Positions 55,192 to 62,010 of a stretch of 64,000 bases of DNA are shown here, one piece after another (the stretch's first letter is position 1; each line of letters starts with the position of its first letter). The notes beneath the pieces are model-generated. The model made no database searches and had not been told where the DNA came from. It saw only the letters and a list, made by a program, of their open reading frames with translations. The translations under genes and the position numbers were made by a program. The DNA is from Candidatus Planktophila lacus (GTDB lineage Bacteria > Actinomycetota > Actinomycetes > Nanopelagicales > Nanopelagicaceae), in assembly GCF_002287925.1 (NCBI RefSeq), contig NZ_CP016769.1, positions 434,001 to 498,000 on the forward strand, in the 5' to 3' direction.

Positions 55192-57045
55192 GTGCTGGCA
55201 TATCTCGCTACGAAGAAGAAATTTCTGGAGGACGCCCACATCATTGAAGACCTTGTCAGGGATGCCGTAAAGCAGAATTTGGGCCTAGGTGTCGGGCAAA
55301 ATGAATATTCATCCTGGCGAAACTCACTCGGTAACGGAATGTCTCACATTATTGCGAGTCCAGATATACCGGATGATGCAGGAATTGCTATTGAGTATCA
55401 AATAAATAAACTCAAAAACCGAATCGATTTCATAGTTTCTGGAAGGCAAGCGGACGGGTCCGAATCAATTGTAATAATTGAACTTAAGCAGTGGACAAGT
55501 ATTGATTATTCCGAGCTGCCGGAACATGTAAACACCTTCGTAGGCCAGAAGAATCGAGATGTCGTTCATCCTTCTTATCAGGCACGAAGTTACGCAAGCT
55601 TGTTAGAAATGTACAACGAATATGTCTACGAGACGCCCGTTAGAATTACTTCGTGCGCATATTTACATAATTGTCCTGAGTTAGATGTTGTCAATGATTC
55701 TCGTTACGAAGAAGCGCTTCGAAATACCCCTGTTTTTATTAAAGGACAAAAGAAAGAAATAGTCGCACTAATTTCTGATCGAATTAAGAGTGGTGATGGA
55801 GTAGAACTACTTAAGAGAGTCGATGCCTCACCAACAAAACCTTCACTTCAGCTAGCTGATGCAGTAACAAATATGCTTCAAGGCAAAGAAGCATTCGTTC
55901 TCATTGATGAGCAAAAAACGGTCTTGGAAACGATTGTCAAGACTTCACTCCAGGGCTTGAAGGGGCCAAAGCAAGTCGTGATAGTTAAAGGTGGACCAGG
56001 GACAGGTAAGTCAGTTATTGCGATAAATTCACTTTCGAGACTTATGGGTCAGCGATTGATTGCTCGCTATGTAACGCCGAATGCCGCACCTAGAGCAGTT
56101 TTTGAAGTGAAGCTTAAGTCGGCTTTCAAAGGTGGAGAGATTAAAGAGCTTTTTAGCGGATCTGGAAATTTTACGGGAATAGAAGCAAATGACTTCGATG
56201 TACTGATTGTCGATGAAGCGCATCGACTAAAACTAAGAACCCAATATTCGAAGGGAGGCGATAATCAGATTCGCGAGGTTATTCAGGCCGCGAAAACTTC
56301 TGTTTTCTTCCTGGATGAAGCGCAGAAAGTAACCTGGAAGGACATAGGGGAGTCATTCGAGATCGAAAAATTCGCCAGGGCCATGGGGGCCGAGATTCAT
56401 CATCTTGAGTTAAAGTCTCAGTTTCGATGTAACGGTTCCGATGGGTATTTAACCTGGCTTGATGAAAGCTTAGGGATTGCGGAGGACTCAGGTAACTCCT
56501 TCAACGATGCCAATTATGATTTTCAGGTTTTTGACGATCCATCGAAACTGTACGCTGAAATTCGAAAGCGAAATAAACTGAACAACAAATCGAGAATGTT
56601 GGCGGGTTACTGCTGGGACTGGATAAGTAAAAAAGATAAATTGAAATTTGATATTGAATTTCCCAAGTTTAATTTTCGAGCGAAGTGGAACTTGGAGTCT
56701 CGTGGAAGTGCGTGGATAATCGACCCCAATTCTATTGACGATATTGGCTGCATTCACACATCACAAGGTTTAGAACTTGAATATGTAGGTGTAATCATCG
56801 GCCCAGACTTTAAATTAATAGATGGTTGCTTAGCGACAGAACCCTCAGGTCGGGCAAGCACCGATGTTTCACTGCATGGATATAAAAAAGAGTTCAAGGA
56901 GAATCCCGAATTAGCCACCATCAAGGCAGACCAGATAATCCGAAATACATACAGAACTCTCATGACGCGAGGTATGAAGGGTTGCTATATTTACTGTACT
57001 GACGAGCAAGTAGCTAGTTATTTCCGAGATCGACTAGCAAGATAG
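55192..57045 (+). CDS. nuclease-helicase with DUF2075 domain
   Basis: A 617-aa protein. The first 150 residues form a PD-(D/E)xK-like nuclease (RIDFIVSG, then ESIVIIELKQW). A superfamily-1-like ATPase follows with Walker A KGGPGTGKSV near 262, Walker B VLIVDEAHRL near 340, and later motifs (DEAQKVTW, GCIHTSQGLELEYVGVIIGPDF, RTLMTRGMKGCYIYC) typical of DUF2075. Such proteins occur in phage-defence loci. GTG start with TATAGC 8 nt upstream. AGA arginine codons are more common than in the housekeeping genes, suggesting transfer. Followed 7 nt later by a MazG-like gene. Confidence 0.85.
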   Translation: MLAYLATKKKFLEDAHIIEDLVRDAVKQNLGLGVGQNEYSSWRNSLGNGMSHIIASPDIPDDAGIAIEYQINKLKNRIDFIVSGRQADGSESIVIIELKQWTSIDYSELPEHVNTFVGQKNRDVVHPSYQARSYASLLEMYNEYVYETPVRITSCAYLHNCPELDVVNDSRYEEALRNTPVFIKGQKKEIVALISDRIKSGDGVELLKRVDASPTKPSLQLADAVTNMLQGKEAFVLIDEQKTVLETIVKTSLQGLKGPKQVVIVKGGPGTGKSVIAINSLSRLMGQRLIARYVTPNAAPRAVFEVKLKSAFKGGEIKELFSGSGNFTGIEANDFDVLIVDEAHRLKLRTQYSKGGDNQIREVIQAAKTSVFFLDEAQKVTWKDIGESFEIEKFARAMGAEIHHLELKSQFRCNGSDGYLTWLDESLGIAEDSGNSFNDANYDFQVFDDPSKLYAEIRKRNKLNNKSRMLAGYCWDWISKKDKLKFDIEFPKFNFRAKWNLESRGSAWIIDPNSIDDIGCIHTSQGLELEYVGVIIGPDFKLIDGCLATEPSGRASTDVSLHGYKKEFKENPELATIKADQIIRNTYRTLMTRGMKGCYIYCTDEQVASYFRDRLAR

Positions 57046-57052
57046 GTTAGCT

Positions 57053-57361
57053 ATGAACGAAATTAATCAACTAATGGCTGAAATTCGGGCTTTTGCTGAT
57101 GCACGAAAATGGGAGGTTTTTCATACTCCCAAAAATCTGTCTATGGCAGTAGCAGGTGAAGCGGGTGAGCTGGTCGCAGAGTTCCAGTGGCTTACCGCAA
57201 GAGAGTCGGAACGCTCAGAGTTATCTGCTGAAAAACTGATCGATATCGAAATGGAAATCGCTGATGTGGCTATGTACTTGTTAAGACTGGCAGACGTTTT
57301 AAATATAGACCTCTCAGAAGCTGTCAGAAAGAAATTGGCAATTAACGAATCCCGTTTTTAG
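57053..57361 (+). CDS. MazG-like nucleotide pyrophosphohydrolase
   Basis: A 102-aa all-helical protein with the metal-binding pattern GEAGELVAEFQWL and, 30 residues later, EMEIADVAMYLLRLAD (ExxE...ExxD). It should hydrolyse (d)NTPs or related nucleotides such as modified or alarmone nucleotides to monophosphates. Its placement in the nuclease-helicase operon suggests a role in defence, for example by depleting nucleotides. It stands 26 nt before the next gene. Confidence 0.88.
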   Translation: MNEINQLMAEIRAFADARKWEVFHTPKNLSMAVAGEAGELVAEFQWLTARESERSELSAEKLIDIEMEIADVAMYLLRLADVLNIDLSEAVRKKLAINESRF

Positions 57362-57387
57362 CTTATCAATCGAATAGCGGGGGAACT

Positions 57388-58236
57388 GTGGACGCTGATC
57401 TTGCACTTCGCAAGAGTCTCGGATTAACTCCATCAGATTCATTTGAGAGATATTCAGAATCTGAGATTATTGATTTGGTAATCAAGTTTGCGATTTGGCC
57501 ATTGGAAGATTCTTTCCGACATGCGCCTTGGTTAGCTCGATACGCGGTTAGAAGGCAGCGACACAGAATTGATGAGAGAGCGCCAGGAGAAAAAAGAGAT
57601 CTTTGGGGAATGCCAGATGAATCAGGCTATTTCGCTGACGATAATTCTCTGTTGAAAAGTACATTTATGAACCTACCGATTTTAGGGAAGAACAACCCCT
57701 ACGGAAATTCCCGCATCTCTTCCGGATTAGTCTGCTGTCATATTTGGCCGAAGACGACTAGTGACCCACTTCTATTTTCATTTCTTCCAAATTTGGTTTG
57801 GATTCCAAAAAGCCTTTCAAGATTTACCGATGTATTTGGCGATAAGGCTACCCATAAAGTTCATTTCGTATTGCAAACACTTTCGCATTCTCGATATAGA
57901 GAATTGGAAGTTTTAACGGGGGAGGGGCAAGTAGGCGATGCATGGAGGCAACTCACTAACCCTTCAATAGATATTGATCGCGAGTTCCAATTCAATGAAA
58001 TGATTTCAGAGCCATCTTTGTCTAAACGCGTTAGAACTAGGCATGACCGGCTGATAACCTTTTTGACTTCTGCGCTGGAAGATGGACCCGGATTACAGCG
58101 CAGATTCAGTAAGCGCTATCACTTAGGTTGGGGCCCGGGTATCGACAAAACTATCCCGTCGATAAATGAACTTGTGAGCAGGAGCAAGATTCTGGAACTA
58201 AAGAGAATCATCGAAGAGACATCTCCAAGACTTTAA
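57388..58236 (+). CDS. uncharacterised protein with HNH-like motif, third gene of the island operon
   Basis: A 282-aa protein without signal peptide or membrane helix. The middle part SSGLVCCHIWP, DPLLFSFLPNLVWIPKSLSRFTD has the C/H...N spacing seen in HNH-type nuclease folds, followed by histidines in THKVHFVLQTLSHSRYRE. The N-terminus (ARYAVRRQRHRID) and the C-terminus are basic and helical. Not assigned to a named family from sequence alone. GTG start with GGGGGA just upstream. Transcribed with the nuclease-helicase and MazG-like genes, so it may be the effector or partner of the system. Confidence 0.65.
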   Translation: MDADLALRKSLGLTPSDSFERYSESEIIDLVIKFAIWPLEDSFRHAPWLARYAVRRQRHRIDERAPGEKRDLWGMPDESGYFADDNSLLKSTFMNLPILGKNNPYGNSRISSGLVCCHIWPKTTSDPLLFSFLPNLVWIPKSLSRFTDVFGDKATHKVHFVLQTLSHSRYRELEVLTGEGQVGDAWRQLTNPSIDIDREFQFNEMISEPSLSKRVRTRHDRLITFLTSALEDGPGLQRRFSKRYHLGWGPGIDKTIPSINELVSRSKILELKRIIEETSPRL

Positions 58237-58273
58237 TTCTGATTTTGGTAATCAATTAACTGAATAAACCTAA

Positions 58274-58561
58274 TTAAACCCGATGCTTCCCAACCTGCTT
58301 TAACTTCCGCAGCGCTTTCGGCGTGATCTTGCCACCGAAAGTTCCGCGCTTTGGTGCAGTGAGAAAGCCGATATCCATTGCAGTGCTCACGCATTCTCCG
58401 ATGAATTCTTCGGGGAGGACGAGTTCGTAGGCGAGGTCGATAACGGGGATCTGTGAACCAGTGAGGACTACGCGGTTATAGAGCCAAGCGATTTCAAGGA
58501 GGTATTCCTCGCTATCGGAGTCGGGTGTAAGGGTGCGGGCGCGTTCGAGTGCGAAGTCCAT
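58274..58561 (-). CDS. hypothetical protein, 95 aa
   Basis: A mainly helical protein (LLEIAWLYNRVVLTG, LAYELVLPEEFIGECVSTAMDIGFLT) with a basic C-terminus (KALRKLKQVGKHRV). The pattern could be a winged-helix-like fold, but no family is recognised. It lies between the island operon and the tRNA-like cluster, on the opposite strand. Confidence 0.55.
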   Translation of the reverse strand: MDFALERARTLTPDSDSEEYLLEIAWLYNRVVLTGSQIPVIDLAYELVLPEEFIGECVSTAMDIGFLTAPKRGTFGGKITPKALRKLKQVGKHRV

Positions 58562-58598
58562 GTGGGGAATCTATGGGTGGGGTGTGACATGGGGAGAG

Positions 58599-58632
58599 AA
58601 AGCGAAAACCCCGCCATTGCTGACGGGGTTTT
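58599..58632 (+). repeat. 34-bp terminator-bearing repeat, copy A
   Basis: Identical to 59009-59042 (offset 410). It contains AAAACCCCG...CGGGGTTTT, a 9-bp hairpin with T run, so it is also a terminator. It lies just beyond the start of the 95-aa gene. Confidence 0.85.
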
Positions 58633-58690
58633 CTGCTGTTGCTCAATAATGCATCTCTTTGACTCAGAGAACATAAGTTTAGCAGGCAAA

Positions 58691-58726
58691 CAAAAAGTCC
58701 CACAGATGATTCTGCGGGACTTTTTT
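58691..58726 (+). terminator. terminator hairpin upstream of tRNA-like fragment
   Basis: AAAAAGTCCC-A-CAG (from 58692) pairs with CTG-C-GGGACTTTTT (ends 58725) around ATGATT, with one mismatch, followed by T. Possibly bidirectional because both arms are A/T flanked. Confidence 0.7.
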
Positions 58727-58762
58727 GCTGTGCTCTGGATAGAGCGCACGCCAATGACTAAG
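58727..58762 (+). repeat. tRNA-like fragment (5' half, truncated after anticodon)
   Basis: GCTG-T-GCTC-TGGATA-GAGC followed by CACGCCAATGACTAAG, the same as the intact tRNA-like gene at 58869-58941 up to the anticodon 3' stem, with two small deletions in the D arm. The T arm and acceptor 3' half are missing. A remnant of duplication or of an integration event. Confidence 0.75.
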
Positions 58763-58868
58763 TGAGCAAAGGTTACCAAAGAAATTTCAAGTTTGATTGA
58801 AAAGTTATACACAGATGAGTGACCAAAAAATTACTCGTAACAGGAAAACATTTAAGTTCCGCATGTGT

Positions 58869-58941
58869 CTCGCTGTAGCTCAGCGGATAGAGCACGCCAA
58901 TGACTAAGGCGTAGACGCGGGTTCGAATCCCGCCAGCGAGA
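58869..58941 (+). tRNA. tRNA-like gene, formal anticodon GAC, atypical anticodon arm
   Basis: Cloverleaf: acceptor CTCGCTG/CAGCGAG, D stem GCTC/GAGC with loop AGCGGATA, T arm GCGGG-TTCGAAT-CCCGC, discriminator A followed by an encoded CCA (58942-58944). The anticodon stem CGCCA/AGGCG has an A-A mismatch next to loop ATGACTA, so the effective loop is nine bases; formal anticodon GAC (valine) with U at 37. The acceptor can extend by two pairs. The D arm again resembles arginine tRNAs. Related in sequence to the tRNA-like gene at 42496. Function in translation is uncertain. Confidence 0.62.
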
Positions 58942-58950
58942 CCACTCCTT

Positions 58951-58990
58951 AGAAGCCCTGGGAATTAGTCACCTGGGGCTTCTTTGTTTT
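58951..58990 (+). terminator. terminator after the tRNA-like gene
   Basis: AGAAGCCC (58951-58958) pairs with GGGCTTCT (58976-58983), followed by TTGTTTT. Confidence 0.8.
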
Positions 58991-59008
58991 CCCATTAAGT
59001 TATGCGGA

Positions 59009-59042
59009 AAAGCGAAAACCCCGCCATTGCTGACGGGGTTTT
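59009..59042 (+). repeat. 34-bp terminator-bearing repeat, copy B
   Basis: Second copy of the element at 58599-58632, with the same CCCCG/CGGGG hairpin and T run. It is followed by another tRNA-like fragment. Confidence 0.85.
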
Positions 59043-59044
59043 TC

Positions 59045-59080
59045 GTTGTAGCTGCGGATAGAGCGCCTCTTGACGAAGGG
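59045..59080 (+). repeat. second tRNA-like fragment
   Basis: GTTGTAGCTGCGGATAGAGC followed by GCCTCTTGACGAAGG resembles the 5' half of the tRNA-like gene, with a two-base deletion in the D arm and a loop TTGACGA that again carries GAC. No T arm follows. The rest of the stretch to 59128 holds only the leaderless-type TACTCT element (59117-59122) of the next gene. Confidence 0.6.
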
Positions 59081-59128
59081 AGTTTATTTTAACAAACATT
59101 TATCAGTGTGCGCCAGTACTCTTAGGGC

Positions 59129-59368
59129 ATGTCATTTGTTATGTATTCAACTAGCTGGTGTGGTTACTGTAAGCGTTTGAAATCTCAATTAGGTGAACTC
59201 GGAGTTACATTTGAAGAGATCAACATTGAGGAAGTACCGGGCACGGCTGAGATCGTTGAGAAGGTAAATGGTGGCAATCGCACGGTGCCGACATTGGTGT
59301 TCGCAGATGGAAGTGCGATGACCAATCCTTCGGCCAAAGAAGTTGTTGCGAAGTTGGCTGCGCTTTAA
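59129..59368 (+). CDS. mycoredoxin/glutaredoxin-like protein
   Basis: A 79-aa thioredoxin-fold protein with the active site SWCGYCKRL (residues 8-16), then NRTVPTLVFADGS (cis-proline motif). The CGYC active site is that of actinobacterial mycoredoxin Mrx1, which reduces mixed disulfides with mycothiol. TACTCT at 59117-59122 lies 6 nt before the ATG. This supports a mycothiol-using actinobacterium. Confidence 0.9.
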   Translation: MSFVMYSTSWCGYCKRLKSQLGELGVTFEEINIEEVPGTAEIVEKVNGGNRTVPTLVFADGSAMTNPSAKEVVAKLAAL

Positions 59369-59387
59369 AGGAAATTTGAGGAGCCGC

Positions 59388-59894
59388 GTGAAAAAGTTAA
59401 TTGCCGCCCTGCTGGCTTTGAATTTGCTTGGCATGGCGCCAGCATCTGCGCATCAACCGGTGGATTTGTTAAATAGCGACACCACGCCAAGTGCTGGGCC
59501 TCTGTTGGTAGATGGCACAGTCTCGTTTGCGGTACGCGCATCATTTACTAAGGCTGGACAGAAGAAGGCATTTCGCGCCGCCTTAAAAGAAGGCGATCAG
59601 TTGGATGTTCAATACTTAATCATTGATAAGAAGCCAGAGAATAAACTGAAGAATTCTAAATTACCGCTACTGGTTATAACTTCGCCGTCGGGTAAGAAGA
59701 CAACAATGAAATTCACCGAGCGAACTGAGTTCTTGGAAACTTATAGTCGCACTATGTATTTGTATTTATCGCGCATTAGCGAAGTCGCTGAACCTGGGAT
59801 CTATAGCTTCATGATCACTGCGCGTACTAAATCTGCGATAACGCTCGGGGTTGGTGCGAGAGAAGTGCCTGGCGAAGTTCTGCGCGGGCAATGA
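59388..59894 (+). CDS. secreted protein of unknown function, 168 aa
   Basis: Signal peptide VKKLIAALLALNLLGMAPASA, then a probable beta-sandwich (VDLLNSDTTPSAGPLLVDGTVSFAVRASF, LPLLVITSPSGKKTTMKF, EPGIYSFMITARTKSAITLGVG). It may act like the peptidase-C-terminal or carbohydrate-binding sandwich domains, but no match is claimed. GTG start with GAGGAG 5 bases upstream. The stop overlaps the DoxX-like gene (ATGA). Confidence 0.7.
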   Translation: MKKLIAALLALNLLGMAPASAHQPVDLLNSDTTPSAGPLLVDGTVSFAVRASFTKAGQKKAFRAALKEGDQLDVQYLIIDKKPENKLKNSKLPLLVITSPSGKKTTMKFTERTEFLETYSRTMYLYLSRISEVAEPGIYSFMITARTKSAITLGVGAREVPGEVLRGQ

Positions 59895-60292
59895 GATTCG
59901 TCAAAGGTTTTGCACGGGTTACTCTAGGAATTGCTCTGGGGTATGCGGGGTTTACCCATTTAACTTCTAGCCGTTTGGAATTTCAGGCACAGGTGCCGAA
60001 CTGGGTTCCGTTTAGCGCTGATTTTGTGGTGCTGGCATCTGGTGTGGTGGAGATTGTCTTGGGTCTGGCGTTGGTCTTTTTAGTTAAGTACCAAGTGCAG
60101 GTGGGTTGGGTTGTGGCTGCGTTCTTTGTGGCGATCTTTCCGGGAAATATCTCGCAGTATGTAAATGGGATAGATGCATTTGGGTTAGATACCGACCGCG
60201 CGCGATTGGTGCGTTTATTCTTTCAGCCGCTGCTTGTGGCGTGGGCGCTATGGGCAACTGGGGCGTGGCGAGCGGTTCGACGGGCGAGGTAA
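59891..60292 (+). CDS. DoxX family membrane protein
   Basis: A 133-aa protein with four hydrophobic helices. LGIALGYAGFTHLTSSRLEFQAQVPNWVP and FFVAIFPGNISQYVNGIDAFGLDTDRARLVRLFFQPLLVAWALWATG are typical of DoxX-like proteins related to MauE/DoxX. Role unknown, possibly redox-linked; a mycoredoxin gene is close by. Confidence 0.8.
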   Translation: MRFVKGFARVTLGIALGYAGFTHLTSSRLEFQAQVPNWVPFSADFVVLASGVVEIVLGLALVFLVKYQVQVGWVVAAFFVAIFPGNISQYVNGIDAFGLDTDRARLVRLFFQPLLVAWALWATGAWRAVRRAR

Positions 60293-60315
60293 AGAACGCG
60301 GGTGTACCGTTTTCT

Positions 60316-60798
60316 ATGGCAAAAAAAGAGATTGAATCTGAAGATAAAGTCTATGGAGAGAAATCCATCCTTCCACTGAAGTACGTGGACATGATGGAAG
60401 ATATTTTTCACGCAGTTCTTGCACTCGCCTTGCTGGGTATCGGCATTGGCGCATTTTTCTTTAGCATCAAACGCTTAATTGAGACTGCGCCCTTCTTTCC
60501 AAATGGAATGATCCAAGGCGTAAATGACATCTTGTTTATCGTCATCATTCTTGAAATCTTGCGCACTGTTATCTCGCGCTTTACCGATGGCGTTTACCAG
60601 CTCGATAAGTTTTTGATTATTGGTGTAATCGCTGCCGTGCGACATATCTTGACGGTGGGTGCATCGCTTACCTTGCAGACAGGTAAGAGTGATGTGGCAT
60701 TTGAGCGCGCGATTTACGAGATGGGGTTAAATGCCCTGATAGTTGTTGCTTTGGTATTTGCGATCTTCTTATCGAAGAGCGCACATCGCCGTAAGTAG
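60316..60798 (+). CDS. PsiE-like membrane protein (phosphate-starvation-inducible family)
   Basis: A 160-aa protein with four membrane helices. Segments DMMEDIFHAVLALALLGIGIGAFF, NDILFIVIILEILRTVISRF, FLIIGVIAAVRHILTVG and ALIVVALVFAIFL correspond to the PsiE domain. The name comes from E. coli; the function is not known. I chose the ATG at 60316 (MAKKEIESEDK) over a GTG-type start within the previous gene. Confidence 0.8.
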   Translation: MAKKEIESEDKVYGEKSILPLKYVDMMEDIFHAVLALALLGIGIGAFFFSIKRLIETAPFFPNGMIQGVNDILFIVIILEILRTVISRFTDGVYQLDKFLIIGVIAAVRHILTVGASLTLQTGKSDVAFERAIYEMGLNALIVVALVFAIFLSKSAHRRK

Positions 60799-60800
60799 AA

Positions 60801-60923
60801 CTACTCGAAATCTCCGCCGCGGCCGGTAAGGCGCTTCGGGTTTTTGCGCGGCCGATCAAAACGCGTTGCCAGAGCAATGACCGCTATCGCATTGATGGCA
60901 ATTAAGACAAGACCTATCTTCAT
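60801..60923 (-). CDS. small membrane protein, 40 aa
   Basis: An ATG at 60923 overlapping the stop of the upstream gene (TAATG) opens 40 codons: one hydrophobic helix (KIGLVLIAINAIAVIALA) followed by a basic cytoplasmic tail with TRFDRPRKNPKRL. The tight coupling supports it as a real gene. Function unknown. Confidence 0.6.
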   Translation of the reverse strand: MKIGLVLIAINAIAVIALATRFDRPRKNPKRLTGRGGDFE

Positions 60924-61300
60924 TAGGCGCCTAGTACTGCCCAGACAACGAGAGCGAAGATTGCGATATCAAATGCGATGATCGCAATTGCTGACAGTGA
61001 AACAAGGCCGCGTGAATCTGCGATCTTTTCAGTCATTGCAGATGGCTTCTCAACTTTGCGAAGATCAATGATCAACGCTTCGCCTTCGCGCACTGCTGCG
61101 TATTGGCTGATAGTTGCAAGAATTCCGGTAACGGCGGCAACGCCAAGGGCTAAGTACTTAGCGCCATCTGATGCGGTTTCAAAGGAACCGATTGCAGCAA
61201 GGGCGACAATTGCAATAAGAACTAGAGCCGGGGCAACTTGTGCCTGAATGATTTGAAGACGTAGTTGGTTCCACTGCTTAATGAGCGACTTCTCTTCCAT
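60923..61300 (-). CDS. membrane protein, 125 aa, unknown function
   Basis: Two membrane helices (APALVLIAIVALAAIG and YLALGVAAVTGILATI) and a third at the C-terminus (LSAIAIIAFDIAIFALVVWAVLG), with a charged amphipathic N-terminus (MEEKSLIKQWNQLRLQIIQAQ). I chose the ATG at 61300 with GAGAGGAAA upstream; a longer frame to 61414 lacks such a site. No family recognised. Confidence 0.65.
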   Translation of the reverse strand: MEEKSLIKQWNQLRLQIIQAQVAPALVLIAIVALAAIGSFETASDGAKYLALGVAAVTGILATISQYAAVREGEALIIDLRKVEKPSAMTEKIADSRGLVSLSAIAIIAFDIAIFALVVWAVLGA

Positions 61301-61443
61301 GAGCGTTTCCTCTCCAAGAAACTCTGTTATCCGTTTGGATACCTTAAAGGTTAGGCGTACGGAAGGAGAAGTGCGACCTGAAAAAACCTTGTGGATTTTG
61401 GTTCTAGCGCGCATGGCGGATCGGGCTGGTTTACCCTTTCGCT

Positions 61444-62001
61444 ATGAAAATCTATGCGATCGCCACTGGCGCAGCCGTTGCACTGGCTCTAGTTGTTGCC
61501 CCATCTGCCTCAGCCGCTGTTAAAGAAGGTGCGGCATGTAAGAAGGCGGGACAGTCTTCGACAGTATCTGGTCGCAAATTCACTTGTGTGAAAAAGGGAA
61601 GTAAGTTGGTTTGGAATAAAGGTGTGGTGATTAAGAGCGCACCAACTGCATCGGCAACTGCTGCTGCGAGTGCGGCTCCTATGGCGAGTGCAACTCCAAT
61701 GGCAACAAAATCTGCAGAACCAACAAAATCTGCAGAACCAACCAAATCTGCAGCCCCAGCTTCAACGGGTTACACAATGGAGCGCGTTAAGGCCAACGGC
61801 ACAACTTCAAGTTGTTGGGCTGTAATTAGTGGAAACGTTTATGACTTAACTAAGTGGATTGGTTCTCATCCAGGTGGATCAGGTGCGATCGCATCTTTAT
61901 GTGGCACAGATGGCACATCCGAGTTCAACTCGATGCACCGTAATCAAAATAAACCAGAAGCACGCCTAGCGGGTTACTTGTTAGGACCGCTGGCTAAGTA
62001 G
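61444..62001 (+). CDS. secreted cytochrome b5-like heme protein with N-terminal CVK module
   Basis: A 185-aa protein: signal peptide (to about residue 21), a small module with GAACKKAGQSSTVSGRKFTC and KLVWNKG (22-60), a low-complexity linker with 15-nt DNA repeats (KSAEPTKSAEPTKS), and a C-terminal cytochrome b5-like domain, VISGNVYDLTKWIGSHPGGSGAI, with heme His in HPGG and a second His 23 residues later (NSMHRN). An exported b5 domain could carry or sense heme or electrons at the surface. TACCCT at 61432-61437 is 6 nt before the ATG. It is followed 9 nt later by the metalloprotease gene, which shares the module. Confidence 0.82.
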   Translation: MKIYAIATGAAVALALVVAPSASAAVKEGAACKKAGQSSTVSGRKFTCVKKGSKLVWNKGVVIKSAPTASATAAASAAPMASATPMATKSAEPTKSAEPTKSAAPASTGYTMERVKANGTTSSCWAVISGNVYDLTKWIGSHPGGSGAIASLCGTDGTSEFNSMHRNQNKPEARLAGYLLGPLAK

Positions 62002-62010
62002 AATGGGGAG

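Noticed and set aside
58468-58812. Minus-strand frames (114 and 80 aa) across the terminator and tRNA-like region
   Set aside because: They run through terminators and a tRNA fragment and have no protein-like pattern.
61708-61757. Short 15-18 bp tandem repeats as a possible mobile or regulatory repeat
   Set aside because: They lie in frame inside the linker of the cytochrome b5-like protein and encode KSAEPT units, so a low-complexity linker explains them.
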